Assembly (NCBI GenBank): GCA_964036665.1
Contig: OZ038530.1
Location: forward strand, 7,020,501 to 7,084,500
Origin: Gordius sp. MW1
Taxonomy: Eukaryota > Nematomorpha > Gordioida > Gordea > Gordiidae
Length of the DNA: 64,000 nucleotides
Reading direction: 5' to 3'
Part shown: in pieces, positions 37,124 through 49,039 of the stretch
Numbering within the stretch: position 1 is the stretch's first letter
Layout: each line of letters starts with the position of its first letter
Translations under genes and position numbers: made by a program
The notes under the pieces: generated by a model
What the model was told of the DNA's origin: nothing
The model's input: only the letters and a program-made list of their open reading frames with translations
Database searches by the model: none

Positions 37124-38830
37124 AAACAAACGTTAGCATACCATTCAAATCAAACAATGCGCTATTTTTAATCTAAATATGTAGTAATTAAATAATACCC
37201 AATGGACGGACCATGCTCCATTTCTACCCTTTGTTTTCTGCTCCAACAGGTTAATGGCACTTTTCTTTTGAGAAGGGAAGGCTTACCTTTGATGTGTTTA
37301 TGCTTACTTTTCTGAACGCAACTCACTCACATTGCGAATTTCAATTGTAATTCTCGAATCCTCCCCCCCCCCCCCTTATGTTTCCCTCGATTTCCGGTAC
37401 TTGAATAATGGTGTTAACCGTCCTCCTTCCCAGTTTACTTCAATTCCACATATTACTCTTACTTACCCCTTATTTAAAGGTTGTATAGCCATTTCCCGTA
37501 ATTGATATATAACAAAATGACATTTATTGTTAATATCAAGTTTTTAATTCACATCGGGTAATTGATTTTTAGGTATGAAAATAGAGGATAAATAGTAAGG
37601 CAATTTAGGATAAATGAGGTCTTTTCCCAAACTGAGATTCTTTAATTTTCTACGTCGCTGGCTCTCATTTTAAATAATGGAATATTGAACTTGGGTATGG
37701 GCCAGAACTTAATTAGAAAGAAGTCCATGATTATCTCCTTGTTTGCAATGCTAATGATGCTTAATCTTAGTAGCTTTACATTTAAGGATGAAATAATGCT
37801 GTGATAGAAAATGTAAAGTTAAAAAACAAGACGGGGACCGCATAACCAAAAGCCTTGCCCATAAATTGCATAGCAATTAGTACACTCTAAAAGGTATCAT
37901 CTATTCAATGAAAATAAGGCTATAAATTTCTATAGACATACTACTAAAAATGCTCGGATTAGAAGTTTTATTTGACCTTTTGGGATATTACGAAAATTGG
38001 CTAATGTATATTCATACTTAAACGATTGTTAAATTATATTTAAAAACAAAACACTTGTTTAAAGTTCAAAATGCGCTCATCAAATAACACAGAGCTACTT
38101 TTTTATGTAAGACCAAGAAATTGGGGCTAGCTAGACCACACCACTATGACACCTAGGTGCATGCTGCAGCGATGTTGTAGTAATGCGAGGTGCGTGTGCG
38201 TGTTGTTAGGTTAGGAGAGAGAATGGCGTGAGCGTTATTATTATTATTATTATGAGTAGTCTACCATTTTGCGATTAACCGATTTACTGCGTTCCTCGTT
38301 TCCTGGTGCGACGTGCGCCTCGGGAGCTTTTAGGTGGATAAACTTTAGGACTGCAATGCGTGCATTGCCTGCATGCAACATACTTTGTATATATCACACC
38401 TATCGCCTATTTCCCCCCCCCCCCCCCCACAAACTCTCTTTATTATTACCTTCGCTGCCCCCCCCCCTCCTTTTATAATATATTGAAGCACGCCCCTCTT
38501 TAACGACATCGTAAATGTTTTATAGGGCTAAAACTACTTTGGGCGACCACGCATTAACCTTTTGCCTACAAGCTTTTTATGACGCCTAATTTCTCTGTTT
38601 TTTGTTATCGAAATTGTTAATGGCAGTTTTTCCTAAGTCGTTTGGAACTAAACAAAAAATGTTATTTTTACAATATACAAACCATTCCAAACTTTATTAC
38701 ACCTAAATTATTTGTTTAGTTTACATATTTTTTTATTAACTTAACTCCAAAACTATGACATAAATGGATTATAAAGCTTCGTTTGTTTCAATGTATTGAT
38801 ATTAAATATTCTTTTTTTTTATGTCTGCAG
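37124..38830. other. Upstream flank of the ELK gene
   Basis: Holds an exact copy of the dispersed motif CATAAATTGCATAGCAATTA (37857-37879), a (TTA)n tract near 38236, C-rich homopolymer runs (about 37364, 38413, 38459) and GTGCGTGTGCGTG. No gene was recognised. The 5' UTR exon of the ELK gene may lie here or further upstream. A 3' splice site TGTCTGCAG ends at 38830. Confidence 0.45.
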
Positions 38831-38835
38831 CGCCA

Positions 38836-38859
38836 ATGGAGTCTCAATGGATCCTTTAA
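38836..38859 (+). promoter_or_regulatory. Short upstream ORF overlapping the ELK start codon
   Basis: An ATG 11 nt before the inferred start opens a 7-codon frame (MESQWIL, then stop) that reads through the main ATG in another frame. It is in the same exon (exon starts at 38831), so it would be in the mRNA. It may lower initiation at the main ATG. Confidence 0.5.
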
Positions 38860-41800
38860 TAACGCTGTGGCAATTTTTACTGGAGCTCCTATGTGATGGT
38901 CGCTACAACGAGATCATATGTTGGACTGATAAACAAGGTTATTTTGATTAGCCAATTCTTTTATATTTAATCCACAAAATTCGATAGTTGGTTTAATGTT
39001 AATTAGGCAGGCGGATGAGTGATAAAAAATACATGAATAAATATTTAACGACAAATAGTAATAACGGTTTCAAAAAAATCACGCAGATAATATTTTTGAT
39101 TCGTACACCTTTGCCTGTCTATATTTTAACATTAAATCCTGACGTTTGAGACCGCAATTTTTCAAATTTTTTTAGATAGCATTCGTTTTAAAAACATAGG
39201 ATATCTCAAAACTAGGAGTCTAATCAATGTTAATGCAACCACATCGAAAATATTAATTATTTTTTGAGAAAGTAATATCTAATAAATGATTTTATAACGT
39301 TTTTGGGATCTTTAAGCTCGTGCCTCGGGGCGGCTTAAGTTTTAGTGAATACTTCATCTATACATATTAATGTTAGGGGGTTGGGGATGCGATGCATCTT
39401 GCAATTCACAAGGACAATATTTGAAAATATTTTGAGGAAGCTGTAAAGAGAAATAAATAGGATATGAATAGTAATCGATAAACAACGGGGGGCCCCTAAG
39501 GCTTATGTTAATTAACTTTGGAAATGGCAGTAACATGAATCATTAATAAATCACACCCCACTTCCCCCATTTGATTTTGATGCGCTAAGACAGAAATTTA
39601 GCAGTTTGCGGTTTGGGTAGGCGTTTGTGTAAAATTTAAGGTTTTTACAGCGAGGGCGGTAAATATATGATCTGGTAATAGTAACGATAAAAAGCTACTT
39701 AAGTTGTCGAAATATTTTAACCGTGATCGAATATCAACGCTTTGTAACTTACGCATAGTTTCATTAAGTCAAGATAAGATGTTTCTTCCACTGGAAAATG
39801 ATTATTTTGAACTAGGAATGGCTTTAAAATGTCAATCATAATTTCGTAAAATACATTATGATTTTGAAATTTGGGGATGGGGCGGTATTTGTCATTTGCC
39901 TCTTCCTGGATACGGCCTTCTTGTTCAAAAAACTCATTAAATATCGCTTTACATAGACAATACGTTTAAAATAGCTAAAAATGAAATACAATTACGTAGG
40001 TGGTGAAAATTATAGAATAAAAATTACTTTATAAGAATTCATACATACCAAACTGTTTATTATTTTTTAGAGATAATCATCGTTGCATAAATAATGCATC
40101 GTAGTGAGCTTTGTAATTTTGTAATACAACTATAACTAAAGTTTGATAAACCATTCCTAAGATTTGAAACAATTATTTTTTTTAACCCATAGTAAAAGTT
40201 AGCAAAAATTTATGTTGTTACGGTGAAGAGCTACTAATTTTATATATTTGAACCTATGGATTATACCTGGTTAAACGTTTATTTGTTACCGCTCCATCAT
40301 GTCAGAGTTTGTCATGATTGTTTATATGCCCATTTCTTTGAGATGAATCTCATAGAACTCGATGTAAATTCAAGGCCCAAATTGCCTATATCTAACAGGC
40401 TAAATATTTTATTAAAAGATTGATCGCTTTTAATTTACTTATTAGAACGCACCTGAATTTTTTAGGTTACAAATAATTTAGTTGGTTAAGTTATGTATTT
40501 TTTATTGGAACATATTTTAGGGGAATTTAAGTTGATAAACGCGGAGGAAGTTGCAAGGCTATGGGGCGCTCGGAAAAACAAACGCAACATGAATTACGAC
40601 AAACTATCCCGTGCCCTGCGTTATTACTACGACAAGCACATTATCAAAAAAGTGTTGGGCAAAAAATACGTGTACCGTTTCGTTAATGTACCCCCGCACC
40701 AACACAGCACTAACCACACCAACGTTGGACCCTTTTCTAGTACCTCCTTGCCGGTCCCCGAAGAAAATGCTGTTAGCCAGAGCGAATCCGAAGGAAATGC
40801 TTCTTCCGCTTGTGGAGAATATAAAAAGTACACGCCCTTTTGAAATATCTCCAAAAAGATATTTATATTTTAAATGAAAAACCATTCGTTTTATAATATT
40901 TAATTATAAATAGTGCAGCAACTTAGATATGCATTTTTAAGATTCTTAAAATTAAATGCTGCAACGGCACATTTAGAATGCACTTTTTAATAGTTGTTGG
41001 GCAATCTATTATAAAGCTTTTTTACTTAACTGCTTAAGCATGTGCTGTAACCCATTATTATTATTTTGTAGTAACGAAAGCTGATAGAGAGGATTTCGCG
41101 CTGCTTCTATTTTTTACAATATATATGACCAAAAATATGATTTTGATAAGACTTTTATATGTAACCACTTATTTATTTTGTTGAGTAACATAAACTACTA
41201 TAATAAACATGTTTTCTATTAACAAACTCAGCCTGAATGTATTTATAATTATATTAATCACATTTCAATATATGTTGATGTAAAGCGTTTTTATACCATA
41301 ACCGATCAAATTATGGCAATAGTTTTACCTATTGTCTTTTTGTATTAGTCACGTCTCCAACAAATCTTCCTGTTACGAACACCAGCCGTCTTCCCAATCC
41401 AGACTAGGTGACAGCGATAACTCACCCAACAACAATAACAGTAACCTAAGCCACGATTCTTCAACAATCCCAAACGGATACCCTTCGTACCCTAATAGCA
41501 GTCGACATAGCAGCGAGGGCACTCATAAAGCGTACCAGTGTAGTGAGCCTATCACGTGTAATCACGAAGCAATCGGCAATGGGCCGCCACCCTACAACAT
41601 CTATAACCCAAACAACGGTCACCACAGGAAAAGTCTAGCTAGCGCCGCGCCCCCTTTGTCATACGCAACTAGCCACCAGGCAGCTATCGATTTGAGACCT
41701 GCCCGGCATTCTCTACCCAACAATTGCTTGTCGGGTGGTGGTGGTGATACGTCTTCGGTTGCTCCTTCTACTTTTGCTCAACCTGCCCCCTCTACCGCGA

Positions 41801-44046
41801 GCTATAATAACATCACCGAAAACAAGGCTGTCTCTTACCCTAGCTTTAACGGTAACGGTAACGATAACCACTACAATTACAATGGTCCTCAAGGGGTTGC
41901 GGCTAAATGGTACGCGGCCGCCGCTGCTTTGCATTACGCTCAAGCCAAAAACGTACTCGCCTCTTCGCCCCTCTTCTCTCCCCTCTCACCCTTTCACCAC
42001 CCGAACCCCTACCTCTACCCTTATCACGGAGGTGTGATGCATCAGTATGGGCATAATCATCAATATCCCCGTGCGGGAGCGGGTTCGGGGTTCTTTAACA
42101 ATTACGGAACCATCGCGAATGCTAACAACTTTGATTACACCAATTCACCCGCCACCTCCTTTAACATTTATAACAAGGCGCAAAATACCAGCCGTCCTAG
42201 GAGTTGTTTACCACCCGATGCTCAAACTGATATTACACCCCCTGTGGTCGCACCCCTCAAAAGGAGCTCCAATTTTGGTTTAATTAAATCGGAGGCTTCC
42301 TCTCCGCCCCCTCTTAAAATAATGCGTCATAGCCTTAAGTCCAACCACGAACTGAATGTCAATCCCAATAATATCAATAAAGAACAGGAAACCTCCCAAA
42401 CTTCCTCTATATCGCCGAAAGAGACAACCTACAGAAGTGATAACAAAAGTCAACAGTTGCCTCAGGCTTTAGACTACTCCAAGCACTCAATCAAATCGGA
42501 ATTCAACCTTGAACAAGTTAAAATTCAGACTGTGAATAATGAAAGAATGACGTCGCAGTCGCAAGTTTTTAATGGCGACAAGGGAAGTCTCAAAGGGGAG
42601 AAGGGCATCGGTCTATCGTTAGCATCATCCCTCTTCGCCAAAGCTAACACCAATCGCGCCAAACACAAGCCCAAACCTGCCCCTCTTAAAATACGGCCCG
42701 AAACCGAAAGCAGCCACCACAGCATAAACCATATTCTCCCCAACGGTATAAACGCGCTGCCTTCGCCGAGTTGCGACGAAGAACGGTTTTGGCAACAATT
42801 GCACGGCGCACCCTTTAGCCCCTTCCTCACACCCTACCAAAATTGTGGTTCGGCCAGCGCCTCGTTATCTGCTCTCTTTTCCGCTCGAATGAATCAAACC
42901 TTTTTTTCCAGCATGTACCCTCAAGCCTCTCTGTACTCAGACCAGTTGGGGGCTTGTAAGAGTTCAGTGGGCAATGTTAAAGGGGGAAACGTTGTGGCAT
43001 CCTCATTAGGAGCAAATTCTACTGCTATACCTAATATCGTTGTGAATTCTTCTAAGCAACAAGGAGCCCTCGGTACCCCCGCTATGACAACGGCTTTGCA
43101 AACTCCCGTTTTAACTCTGCGCTCACCCATGAATTTCGCTATACCTACTTCTTCCAATAAGGCTCTCATTTCAGAAGACACTGCCTCGGTTTCTAACGCA
43201 CAATCCATCGTTAAAATTGAAAATATATCGCAAGGAAAATCTGTTGACAATGACAAAGATGAAGGACCCGATGGTGTTGATAACGAGGAATCGAGGTTGG
43301 TGATTTGCGACGACGTCGTTGAGCCAGTATCTACAACGATTGGCGCAGTTAGCTTAAATTGTGCAGGCAATGTTCCACTAAATCTAGTTTCTCCTAGACA
43401 AATCCACTCCAAGTCAAAACTTCAAACACATAACATCATCTCTAAGTCCCTGCCCAGTGCCCCTTCAACCACGATCGCTAATGCTGTGTCAAGAGGGGGG
43501 GAACTCAATAACGTCAGCAATAATTGCCTCTTCACGCCCATGTCGTTTTACCCATCTCTTAGCCCTCTAGTTCTCAGCCCACAAGTTTTTTTCTTTCCAC
43601 CACACCCGCTCCTGGGACCCGCATCCGCCCTTCCTAAATTTTACCACTCCAACGCGCACTACTATCACAAAGAAGGCGTCCCAATGAACGAAGAACAAAC
43701 GCTCAGTACTCCTTGCGGCGAGGGCCAAGCCTTCCAATTCCCGACTCCCGCAGCAGCGTACGGAGGAGGTCATGCCATGCAACATTCTCCATTTTTTTTC
43801 ACGTATCCTCCTGCCCACGCAACTGCAACGGGGGCACATGCTTTTCATTATGGCCCACACACTACCAACCCATACACCCCGCCCCTGTACAACGGTTCTA
43901 CCGGGGAAAGTTCTAGCTGCTCTCCACCAAACTTATCATCCGCCTCTAACCTTTCTATCCCTGGCCACCCACTCATATTTTCGCACCCGTCTTCAAATTT
44001 GGGCTCCCACAATCACCACCACATGTTGCCTCTGCAATTGCCTTAG
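38847..44046 (+). CDS. ETS-domain transcription factor, ELK/ternary-complex-factor type (3 coding exons, 1031 aa)
   Basis: A nuclear DNA-binding factor expected to bind GGAA/T sites, in vertebrates with SRF, and to be activated by MAP kinases. Inferred exons: 38847-38937, 40521-40827, 41349-44046; phases 1 and 2 match. Residues 1-88 form an N-terminal ETS domain (LWQFLLELL, then [20 protein letters not shown] and [16 protein letters not shown]). A start MDP directly before the ETS domain, as in ELK1, distinguishes ELK from other ETS groups. Residues 134-1031 are low-complexity, Ser/Asn/His/Pro-rich. They include a basic-hydrophobic MAPK D-site-like stretch ([11 protein letters not shown], 571-581), a CtBP-like PLNLV (809-813), a C-box-like [15 protein letters not shown] (864-878) and the ERK docking motif FQFP (928-931). 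It is much longer than human ELK1 (428 aa), mostly in the last exon. The ETS call is firm; ELK subtype is well supported by the C-terminal motifs. Confidence 0.88.
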
Positions 44047-44178
44047 GTTGAGCGATTATGTAACTTAATTTGAAAATTAAAGGCATAATTATTACCTTTC
44101 AATTTTCCTATGCATTTAACAAGTCTGCCAGCATTGACATGTTCACGCCGTCCAAATTTATCATTTAATTTTTAATTT

Positions 44179-44184
44179 AATAAA
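44179..44184 (+). promoter_or_regulatory. Candidate polyadenylation signal of the ELK gene
   Basis: An AATAAA 133 bp after the stop codon; a second candidate is at 44422-44427. Both are in AT-rich DNA. Confidence 0.4.
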
Positions 44185-44887
44185 CCTTAATAATATAATA
44201 TACATTTATCGAAAATTTCTATGCATAAAATATCTATGGGATCTTTCAAATACAAATTACCTATGTGAAATACAATATTATTGCTCACAAATTGTTATAA
44301 AATATGATTTTAGAATAGCGGAATTGTTAATTTTTATGTGTGTGTTTATTCAACATCACTATGCATACATATAAATTATAAATATAATAATTATGTACAT
44401 ATCATGTAGTTTACATTAGAAAATAAAGAATTCGAAATGATAGTTTGCAAACTTTTTTCAGCCGCCCATTAATTTTATTTTATATAAAATTTATTCGAAA
44501 AACGTAATGGCGATTTTGATAGGTATACTCGAACTTGATACATCATTTAGAGGTCTGCATAAACCGAAATATATAGTCGCGACCCGGCATATACTCGCAC
44601 TATTATATTTTTTCGGCCTTCGCCCAGCCCGCAGTTAATAGATTAAATCTACCAGGCCCGCACTAATTAGGCATGAGCCCACAAAAGCTTTTACTGTTTA
44701 AAAATCATTTATTTATGCATTGTAGAGAGGTAATTGGAGTGCGAAGTGCCTCACGGGATATGTTTTTTACCGATGTGTTGTCAATTAAATTATCGTTAAT
44801 TGGTTATATGCGGAATGTATTATATACGTTGGATATACACGTTTATACCCACTTTCTATTAATTGAAAAGCAATTTATGGGCTCGTT

Positions 44888-45310
44888 TTTTGTTGTCCGT
44901 CCGTCGTCCACCAAGTTATTGGCGCCAGCTTTATGATCTGGAGGTCTTGAGTTCAATCCGGGGAGAGGACAAATTTTTTTTTAATTAAATTAATATTTTG
45001 TTCTTGTTAATAACATTAATAATATGAATTTTTGACCGTCCGCTGGCTACTGACCAATGAAAAAAATGACCATTGGCCAAATAAATCGAAATTTTATTTT
45101 TTCGTTTTTGAATTGGGTATATTAGGTTAACATTGATAATTACCCTATGCCCTTTCCTACAAGAGCTTACGCCTCTACTGATATAGGTCCCTGTGCCCCT
45201 ACAAATGCCTATGCCTCGACTGATGTGGGTTCAAATCCCGGCGAGGGCAAATTTTTTTATTTTTTAAATTAATATATTGTTCTTGTTAATACCATTTACT
45301 TTTTAATTAT
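44888..45310 (+). repeat. tRNA-derived SINE heads (two)
   Basis: A tRNA-like head at about 44900-44970 starts GTCC, includes TGAGTTCAATCC (B box) and ends GAGGAC. It is followed by a T-rich spacer, 'attaatattttgttcttgtt' and 'tgaccgtccgctggctactg', the same body as the tandem block at 1-650. A second head at about 45189-45250 starts GCCCCTA, contains GGGTTCAAATCCCGG and ends GAGGGC, with the same 'ttgttcttgttaatacca' downstream. D-arm pairing is degenerate, so these are SINEs rather than working tRNA genes. Confidence 0.6.
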
Positions 45311-45364
45311 TTGAAATTAATAATTAACTAATAATTTTGCATTTAATACCCCCCCTATAGGCAT

Positions 45365-45495
45365 TCTCGCTCCTTCCCACCTTTCTCGCCCATAAATTGT
45401 ATAGCAAATATGATACATTTATACGGAGTATAGATGAGTTTCGTTTCCCCTTCCCCCCTCCCCCTTCCCACGAGGGCCGAAGGCCCGAGTTTTAT
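45365..45495. repeat. Dispersed repeat, copy inverted at 58.9 kb
   Basis: The blocks CACCTTTCTCGCCCATAAAT and 'catttatacggagtatagat' followed by pyrimidine-rich DNA and GAGGGCCGAAGGCCCGAG match, in reverse orientation, 58900-58985. It also contains a diverged form of the CATAAATTGCATAGCAATTA motif. Confidence 0.55.
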
Positions 45496-45960
45496 TGTAT
45501 CGCTTCAAAACCTGTCTGTAGTAAATAAAGATTCCCAACTAAACATTGTATTGTTTATAATTTAACTAAACTACGGCATAATGATTCACCTGCAAAGTCA
45601 TATAACGTTTTTATGCTCATAATCATGAAAGGACAAAATAAAACGCCACCTGCACGGGCCGCGGGCCGGCTCAGATACCCTTTTAAAATTTAAAAAAAGA
45701 TGAACAAAAAATTAATAATACTAATGACTAAACACGTTCTTTTCTTCGAATATTATCTTTTTTAAGTGACATAAATAAGCGTAAAAATCTTCTAAAATGA
45801 TTTAAATAAGTTTATATGAATTTAGTTTTAATTATTTTTCTAAAGTTCATTAATTTTTGATTTTCACTTTAGATGAGTCCTGCATGATCAGTAAATTTGT
45901 ATAGAATATATTTATAAGTCAGTTGAAATACGATTGTTAAATAGTAACTATGCAAGTCTG

Positions 45961-46155
45961 TAGTGAAACAAATTCATTTACCTTGAAAGAGATTTGGTTG
46001 TGATACGCACAAGGTGAAAAGAGAAAGAATACACGAACACAATTAACTTTAATCTGAATGTTTATCGTTATATATTGATAAACTCGCGATTTTGACACTG
46101 TTATACTTTCAATAAAATATATTCCAATTCCTTTAACTAAAACTGGTGACCCCGC
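45961..46155 (+). mobile_element. LTR-like fragment with primer-binding-site-like end
   Basis: 45961-46093 is nearly identical, in the same orientation, to 49290-49424. About 50 bp further on it reaches ACTGGTGACCCCGC, which resembles the LTR end and primer-binding site of gypsy-type elements. It is probably the 5' LTR end of an old retrotransposon. No gag or pol frame follows. Confidence 0.45.
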
Positions 46156-46278
46156 ATGAGCCCTCCTTTTTTATTCCTCCCCTCCCCCGAACACTCCTGT
46201 AGTATCGGCAGGTTATCTCCTTAGATAGATTGGGCACTACTTCCATCACAATGACAAGGGCCATGTAATGATCGAGAC

Positions 46279-46673
46279 TAGGGCTGCACCGATATCAAAT
46301 TTTCAACCGATACCGATACTACCGATATTTAAATAAATATACCGATACCGATATTTTACATCTTATAAAAATTAGACTTGTTAGTTAATATTTATAAAGC
46401 TTTATTTAAAATATTCCAAATTTTTTTTCATAAATAGTAATTTTTCGATAGTCCCAGGTAGAAGAGATCTTCTATGCGGATTATCAATATCACCAGTTAT
46501 ACTAAAAATAGACTCAGAAGGGATAGATGTGGCGGGTGACGACAGATATTTTCTGGCCAGTGTTCCTAATATTGGCAAATCGGAACTATTTGCTGAGTTT
46601 CAAGTATCGGTATCGGTACGATTGATAACCGATACCGATATCGTTAAAAAATCGTGATATCGGTGCAGCCCTA
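46279..46673 (-). mobile_element. hAT deletion derivative retaining the C-terminal dimerisation domain
   Basis: A 395-bp element with perfect ends TAGGGCTGCACCGATATC and complement, flanked by the exact 8-bp duplication ATCGAGAC (46271-46278 and 46674-46681). Subterminal regions carry ACCGATACCGATA arrays in mirrored orientation. The minus-strand frame 46402-46581 is open for 59 codons to a stop. It encodes the conserved hAT C-terminal segment (LARKYLSSPATSIPSESIFS, then LPGTIEKLLFMKKNLEYF). The rest of the transposase is deleted. It sits inside older LTR-like DNA. Confidence 0.88.
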
Positions 46674-47026
46674 ATCGAGACACAACAAGCAACCCCTTCA
46701 ACCTCTCAACAATCTCGATCTACACATTTCTCAATGCTGTGAGGGAAGAAAGTCGCCTACATATAAAAGGATGAAACCTAGACGCCTTACTACACTCCTT
46801 CCATCAACTTCTGCAACGTCTGCCGGAGACTGAAATTGTCTACTGCTCCTCATGGCCATATTTACACACAATTCAACACACACATATACGGCCTTTTTAT
46901 TATGAGCATAGACTTAAGCTTCGGCAAGCCACCACTTACAGAACCATCATCACTGAACAAAAAAATTTCCGTTTCAATTCAAAAGGTAAAGTTTCAAAAT
47001 ATAAACTTCACCAATTGCCACCAAAC

Positions 47027-48901
47027 TTTTCTGTTTTTCAAATAACAATGATGAAATTTATATATTTGTTCAGGATGGGATTTAAGCTATGAGGAATAGG
47101 AATGAGGGGAGATATTGAACGAGCTGCATAATAAAGGGACACCCTCTTCACATTTAAGAAGAGGGGTAAAATTATTAAACTCCTTTTTACTACATAGAAT
47201 TTTACCTAATATATTTTGTATCCGAGAATTAAATAATTTATTAAATCACACAAGAATTAAAATTATCAATCCGATCACACGCGTATATTGAAAATCACTC
47301 GCGCGTAAGAAAATAACAAATACGTATAAGCATAAACGCGTCGGGGGGGGGGGGAATATACGCGTACTAGAAATTAAATGTACAGGAATAGAGTTCTATG
47401 TACTACACATTAACTAGCACGTCCATGAAAGGCAGATGGTGTCGTAGACTACTACATTCTGAAGAACAAAAGAGAATAAGAGTACCTTGCGTATTATCCT
47501 ATACGTGTTGGAAAGTTAGCGGCGGCGTTTCTTTGTATAGGGGGGGGGGGAAAGTATCCTCGTATCGAGAGATACGATACCTTTCCCTTTCATTAAAAAT
47601 TAGGGTCAGGGGTGGGATATATGTAGACCAAAATAATAATTGATATAATGCCATCGGATAGTTTTTATCACATATTGATTATGGGTTTACAATATTAAAA
47701 ACATTTAATTTAACAATCCACTATATCAAAACTATATACCAATTAAGCAAAATTTAGTATATACATGTGTAACCTCCAATAAAATTGTGTAGTCTTTTCC
47801 TTTGACAGATTAGGTTGTTCATGGCAAAAGGGATGTTCCTGGAATAATTTTATCCAATATCCCTGCGCTGTGACGGTTGTTCATGGCAAACGGGATGTAA
47901 TTATAAATACCTCATTTATGGCTTGTGGGAATAGTCCTTCATTCGGTGCGTATTGCCATTTGTTATTGGATACTCTTGTCCTACGATCCATCTAAAATGA
48001 GGAATTCTCAGCATTTTTATGCCTTTACCTCCATACATGAGGAACTCTTGCCCTCATCTGAAAATTAAGGAGACACCCGCTTCCTTAACAATTGTGGTCA
48101 TAGGCACAGATCCGACCTTATTTATAGCTTTATTAGCACTAACATGGCTAACGCTTGAGTACGATTTAGTTTTCCCTTAGTTTTGACGCAATCAGGTGAT
48201 AATTTGCTTGTCGTTCTTCTCCAGTTATAAGAATTTAATCTCTAGAATATGATTTATTTCATTCAGCAGAAGGGGGGCATTTGTTCCGAATTATTCTTAA
48301 ATCATTGTTCCGAGGTAGGGGTGGTAGAATTTATCTTCTGGACACCAATTTTCTGTTTTTCAAATAACAATGATTAAATTTATATATTTGTTCAGGATGG
48401 GATTTAAGCTATGAGGAATAGGAATGAGGGGAGATATTGAACGAGCTGCATAATAAAGGGACACCCTCTTCCCATTTAGGAAGAGGGGTAAAATTATTAA
48501 ACTCCTTTTTACTACATAGAATTTTACCTAATATATTTTGTATCCGAGAATTAAATAATTTATTAAATCACACAAGAATTAAAATTATCAATCCGATCAC
48601 ACGCGTATATTGAAAATCACTCGCGCGTAAGAAAATAACAAATACGTATAAGCATAAGCGCGTCGGGGGGGGGGGAATATACGCGTACTAGAAATTAAAT
48701 GTACAGGAATAGAGTTCTATGTACTACACATTAACTAGCACGTCCATGAAAGGCAGATGGTGTCGTAGACTACTACATTCTGAAGAACAAAAGAGAATAA
48801 GAGTACCTTGCGTATTATCCTATACGTGTTGGAAAGTTAGCGGCGGCGTTTCTTTGTATAGGGGGGGGGGGGAAAGTATCCTCGTATCGAGAGATACGAT
48901 A
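47027..48901. mobile_element. Non-autonomous LTR element with two near-identical 553-bp direct repeats
   Basis: Direct repeats 47027-47579 and 48349-48901 have the same length and differ by only a few substitutions plus a G-run length change. They are separated by 769 bp that encodes no retroviral-type protein. The flanks CAAAC (47022-47026) and CAAAC (48902-48906) form a 5-bp target duplication, as expected for LTR integration. A purine-rich stretch GAGGTAGGGGTGGTAGAA (about 48312) precedes the second repeat, like a polypurine tract. The repeats do not begin TG or end CA, which is atypical. Open frames inside the repeats are duplicated and not gene-like. Confidence 0.7.
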
Positions 48902-49039
48902 CAAACCTTCACCATTTCTCACCATTTCAAATTTGTCCTTTTTAATGCGCATGCGTATGCATTTAACAGACCAATCAGATAGCTGCGCATTGCGCATGCG
49001 TATGCATTTAACAATTAGCGCTGCACTTTAAAAACTTTA

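Noticed and set aside
40604..43860. Several 70-163-residue frames on the minus strand and in other plus frames
   Set aside because: Shadows of the long ELK coding exons, which have more balanced composition than the surroundings.
44900..45250. Possible functional tRNA genes
   Set aside because: B boxes and short acceptor-like pairings exist, but the D and anticodon arms do not fold convincingly and the downstream body is a dispersed repeat, so SINE heads fit better.
47398..48982. Paired similar frames (81 and 87 residues) suggesting a duplicated gene
   Set aside because: They are the same frame read from the two copies of a 553-bp LTR-like repeat; their ends differ only because the flanking sequence differs.
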